Assembly: GCF_052056915.1 (NCBI RefSeq) | Contig: NZ_CP195119.1 | Coordinates: 2,418,001 to 2,482,000 of the forward strand | Source of the DNA: MTP4 sp052056915 | GTDB taxonomy: Archaea; Halobacteriota; Methanosarcinia; Methanosarcinales; Methanosarcinaceae | DNA: 64,000 bases | Reading direction: 5' to 3' | In this document: one piece after another, positions 61,021 through 64,000 of the stretch | How the letters are laid out: the number at the start of each line of letters is the position of its first letter | How positions within the stretch are numbered: the stretch's first letter is position 1 | Program-made: the position numbers and the translations under genes | The notes under the pieces: generated by a model | What the model saw: the letters and a program-made list of their open reading frames with translations, nothing else | Database searches by the model: none | Told to the model about the DNA's origin: nothing

Positions 61021-61505
61021 GATACTATATTTGAAAATATTATAACACAAAATATTTTTTTAATCTTTTTTGTGCTAAATGTTCAGGTGAAAACCTTCCT
61101 ATTTTTTGTCTGGACAAGCTCTGAAACTAACTAAACTGTAAGTTAAAACAAAAATTATTTATATTATATCTCTCAGGCTTCGTTTTTAGCCTTATCTGTA
61201 TGCCTGCCTGAACACTAGTTAAACACTAACTAGAAGCATAATCCATTTAATGCGGTCCCAGGACTCGTCACAGAACAACCTCCGTATATTTCCGATTTGA
61301 CATCTTGATTTTCAAGATCAATGTCGCCAATCAAAGTTATAAAAAATAATAAGTTGCATATGTTATTTCTTTGTGCGTACTTAATTGGCATTAAATGGAT
61401 ATGTATAAATAGGAGTTTATTTCCCCTTCCGGCGGGAGGGGGTATGTGGAAGTTGAAAACCGCAAGCTCCAGCAGAAGCTTTCGCAAAAGTAGCTGAGAA
61501 TTCAT

Positions 61506-61569
61506 TTTCTCAGAGAATCCATTTCTCAGAGAATCCATTTCTCAGAGAATCCATTTCTCAGAGGATCTG
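61506..61569. repeat. 16-bp tandem repeat, 4 units
   Basis: Four units of tttctcagagaatcca (the last ends ggatctg) between mtbA and the mtmC promoter. The rest of 61021-61646 is AT-rich with no gene. Confidence 0.9.
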
Positions 61570-61646
61570 TTTTTCTTAGAAAAATTCGATTTTTTCAAAT
61601 GCAACTTTTTCTCAAAACGGTCTTAAAATGCCTTTCCCTGCAAATT

Positions 61647-61676
61647 TAAAAAAAGGTGTCGGCTTCAGAGCCGACA
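61647..61676 (-). terminator. mtbA terminator
   Basis: tgtcggc/gccgaca stem (61657-61676) with a 6-base loop, followed on the minus strand by Ts (about 61647-61654), 24 bp after the mtbA stop. Confidence 0.78.
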
Positions 61677-61700
61677 TTACATTTTTTCAGTTCAGTTTAT

Positions 61701-62720
61701 TCAGTATTTGTAGTTGATGGTACACTCGACCATCTTCTGAAGGTTGGCGGTAGGGGTCATGCTGACAATCCCGCAGCCAGGGGCAAGCAGTCCGACTCCT
61801 GCGTCGAGAACCTTCTTGGATTCTTCGGCGACGGTTTCTGGAGTGCCGTTCCAGAGGGTTGCTACAGGGTCGAGGTTTCCGATAATGAGTGTGTTTTCAA
61901 CGTTGCCCTTTGCGGTTGCGATGTCGACTCTCTGGTCCACGCTGATTCCTTCCACGCCGGTCTTTTCCATGATTGCAAGCCCGTTGGTGGTGTTGCCGCA
62001 GATGTGGAGGACGGAGGCTACATCGAGTTCCTTCATTGCATCCACGAGCCTCTTCTGGTAGGGGAGGGCGAATTTCTCGTAGAATTCTCCGCCGATGAGT
62101 TCGTAGCTTGCGGTGGGGTCAATGATGGCCAGGGTGTCTGCCCCGTTTTCGACCATTGCCTTTGCGTATGCTACGTTGAAGTCAGCGCAGAAGTCAAGGA
62201 GCTCGGCGACAATGGGTTCCCCTGTGAAAAGGTTCCCGAACCAGGCATCTCCGTTGATATGCTGGGCAAGGGAGAAAGGACCGATCATGGATCCGATGAT
62301 CGGGAGTTCTTTCCCGTATTTTTCACTGAGGATCTTGACTGCTTCGAGGACCTTGGATACCCTGCCTTCGTCAAGGCTATAGTCCCTGATCTTGTCGAGG
62401 TCTTCCAGGTTCTTTACGCTGTGCTTGATGACCGAAGGCTGTTGCTTGTGGTCGCCAGCTTTGATGCCGCAACCGAAGAGCTCAGCTTCGGCGGTAATGT
62501 CAAAAGGTACTCTCACAGCTTCAAAACCGATTACTGTGTGCCCAGCTTCCGCAAGAGTTGCCATTTTCTCTGCGTCTTCATGGGCTTCAGGCCAGTGGGC
62601 TCCGCAAGCTTCCATCTGCTCAACAGTTGCCGTCTGTGTGAAGCAGGCGGAAGGCATTCTGTCAACTGGCTGCTTCCTTAATGCACGATATAACCTTTCT
62701 TTCGGTGTGTATTCTGTCAT
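61701..62720 (-). CDS. mtbA: Methylcobamide:CoM methyltransferase (methylamine-specific)
   Basis: 339 residues, TIM-barrel of the uroporphyrinogen decarboxylase/MtaA-MtbA family. Zinc ligands H239, C241 (HICGN) and C316 (APGCGI) are intact. It transfers the methyl group from MtmC to coenzyme M, making methyl-CoM for methanogenesis. GAGAGGG precedes the ATG and a TATA-like box on the minus strand (about 62771-62787) is well spaced. It is divergent from ramA. Confidence 0.95.
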   Translation of the reverse strand: MTEYTPKERLYRALRKQPVDRMPSACFTQTATVEQMEACGAHWPEAHEDAEKMATLAEAGHTVIGFEAVRVPFDITAEAELFGCGIKAGDHKQQPSVIKHSVKNLEDLDKIRDYSLDEGRVSKVLEAVKILSEKYGKELPIIGSMIGPFSLAQHINGDAWFGNLFTGEPIVAELLDFCADFNVAYAKAMVENGADTLAIIDPTASYELIGGEFYEKFALPYQKRLVDAMKELDVASVLHICGNTTNGLAIMEKTGVEGISVDQRVDIATAKGNVENTLIIGNLDPVATLWNGTPETVAEESKKVLDAGVGLLAPGCGIVSMTPTANLQKMVECTINYKY

Positions 62721-62770
62721 TTATTTTCCCTCTCTCTAGTATAAGAACAGCGACTAATATCAAAAAATCA

Positions 62771-62787
62771 TAGTATAAATAAATATG
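62771..62787 (-). promoter_or_regulatory. mtbA promoter TATA box
   Basis: The minus strand reads TATTTATTTATACTA. An expected start near 62753 would leave a leader of about 33 nt. Confidence 0.5.
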
Positions 62788-63007
62788 TATTATTGTACAT
62801 TGATTAAATGTTATATTATAAATATATGTCAATTTTAATTTCGATTGACCTTAAATTCTCTGAAAACAAGTACATTTGTTATATCAGTCTGGTAACTATG
62901 GAAAAATTAATGTATATAATGATTTGCTGGCTTAACTAATGACCGAGGCATGCAGGCATAAATATAAAATAAAATTGAATTGAAATAGTTAATTGAACAG
63001 TATCTAA

Positions 63008-63087
63008 AATTGGAAAACTCTAATGGAAAACTAATTGGAAAACTCTAATGGAAAACTCTAATGGAAAACTAATTGGAAAACTCTAAT
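63008..63087. repeat. Tandem repeat built of aattggaaaactct and aatggaaaact blocks
   Basis: Three to four units of about 25 bp (aattggaaaactct then aatggaaaact) between mtbA and ramA. Two further short arrays follow: caaggactgaaag three times (63214-63252) and ggtatactaaca three times (63265-63300). No gene in 62721-63469. Confidence 0.9.
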
Positions 63088-63310
63088 TAAAAAATCGAAT
63101 TGGTAAGGTTTTGAATATTTGTTTGAAGCTTCAGGTCCAATTAGAAAAGTTCTCGGAACAAAAAGGCTTTTCATTAATGGAAAGGGAATTGCGATAAAGA
63201 GCTTAATAATTATCAAGGACTGAAAGCAAGGACTGAAAGCAAGGGCTGAAAGCAAAATCATGTCGGTATACTAACAGGTATACTAACAGGTATACTAATA
63301 TATACTATCG

Positions 63311-63320
63311 GTTATATAAA
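63311..63320 (+). promoter_or_regulatory. ramA promoter TATA box
   Basis: gttatataaa, 160 bp before the ramA ATG; the leader would be about 125 nt. Confidence 0.45.
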
Positions 63321-63469
63321 TGAAGGACCATATATGTTAAACCTTGCTGTTTCAGTATTCGAATTTGAATTCTTTCCCTTCTTATTTCCAATCCTTTAAG
63401 GGGTAATCCAGAGTGCCGGATGCCTCGAAATCATGCACACTTCGGGAAAACATTGAGGAGAATAAAAAA

Positions 63470-64000
63470 ATGTACGGCATAGCACTTGATTTGGGTACGA
63501 GCGGTTTTCGAGCACAGCTTATTGAGCTTGAAACGAAAGAAACCATTAAAACGGTTATTACCATGGGGCACCCCCTGCCCGGTGGAAATGTCATGGATCA
63601 CCTTGACTTTGCGATCTCAACCGGAGAGGATGTGGCCCATGCGGTGATACTGGAAACCATCAGGAGAATGTTCCTTAAATTCGATATTGACTTCTCCGAA
63701 GTAGAGCGGCTGGCTGTTTGTGGAAACCCTATCCAGCTTTCCCTTTTCCAGAACATAGAAATCAGGGACCTTGCATACGCCGGAGAAAACAAGCAGAAAA
63801 AGCTGGGCGTGGAAAATGTAAAAAGAGACGCCCGTGTGTTCCCTGCTTCCGAGCTCTTTAAAGACCTGGATATGCCGAACTGCGAAGTTATCGTCCCTCC
63901 TGCAATCAAGCATGAGATCGGGGCAGACGCCCTGGCAATGATGCTTGAAACTGACTTCCTGAACCAGACTAAACCTGCTCTTGTTACTGATTACGGGACA
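63470..64000 (+). CDS. ramA: Methylamine methyltransferase corrinoid activation protein RamA, 3' end outside window
   Basis: 177 residues visible. ATG 63470 with TGAGGAG ten bases upstream. The N-terminus MYGIALDLGTSGFRAQLIEL and the following GHPLPGGNVMDHLDFAISTG, CGNPIQLSLFQN and KHEIGADALAMMLETDF match RamA as remembered. RamA is an ATP-dependent iron-sulfur protein that reduces inactive Co(II) corrinoid to Co(I) in methylamine corrinoid proteins. The Fe-S domain is beyond the window. It reads through to the last base. Confidence 0.95.
   Translation, partial: MYGIALDLGTSGFRAQLIELETKETIKTVITMGHPLPGGNVMDHLDFAISTGEDVAHAVILETIRRMFLKFDIDFSEVERLAVCGNPIQLSLFQNIEIRDLAYAGENKQKKLGVENVKRDARVFPASELFKDLDMPNCEVIVPPAIKHEIGADALAMMLETDFLNQTKPALVTDYGT

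Noticed and set aside
61230..61538. 102-residue minus-strand frame before the mtmC promoter
   Set aside because: It spans the 16-bp repeat, lacks a site and has no recognisable content.

Overview
The window comes from the chromosome of a methylotrophic methanogen of the genus Methanosarcina. The evidence is a monomethylamine methyltransferase gene (mtmB) with an in-frame amber codon at residue 202 (pyrrolysine), its corrinoid protein (mtmC), a methylamine permease, the CoM methyltransferase mtbA and the corrinoid activator ramA. It is supported by sepS (phosphoseryl-tRNA synthetase), DUF1890/DUF1894 methanogen proteins, cofE, archaeosortase and S-layer-type surface proteins.

Layout. 1-11.6 kb is housekeeping: the tail of a membrane-anchored J-domain protein, sepS-DUF169, translin, UPF0147, a zinc-ribbon autoantigen-like protein, hef and glyS. 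11.8-16.6 kb is an accessory stretch: an AT-rich pentapeptide-repeat/K+-channel fusion, an orphan HI0074-type protein and a MntA/HepT toxin-antitoxin pair. That pair lies inside two families of long dispersed repeats and is bracketed by direct copies of its own promoter region. 17.0-21.7 kb is one giant S-layer/beta-helix surface protein. A 134-bp MITE with a TTA target duplication follows at 21.9 kb. 22-36.4 kb holds surE, moaA, a CbiA/CfbB amidase, replication and transcription genes (priL, pcn, tfs), an archaeosortase/archaetidylserine operon (artA-asd-pssA-mptD), hisC, argD and a bactofilin-like protein. 36.7-44 kb holds a PUA protein resembling the C-terminal half of archaeosine TGT, three tandem paralogues of an unrecognised ribbon-helix-helix-like family, and DUF1894/DUF1890 genes. 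44-55.6 kb is again housekeeping (purM, lysC, apgM, hsp20, cofE, dCMP deaminase, secFD, a degenerate clamp-loader small subunit). 55.7-64 kb is the methylamine island.

Within the methylamine island, methylamine enters through the permease. MtmB transfers the methyl group to the corrinoid of MtmC, MtbA passes it to coenzyme M, and RamA reactivates oxidised corrinoid. The permease operon also carries three very small membrane proteins, one only 33 residues. A hairpin terminator separates mtmCB from the permease operon. The mtmC leader is about 500 nt long and holds two tandem homologous hairpins with one compensatory base change.

Almost every intergenic region has its own short tandem repeat (unit 10-33 bp), unrelated in sequence from one gap to the next. 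No tRNA, rRNA or CRISPR array was seen.
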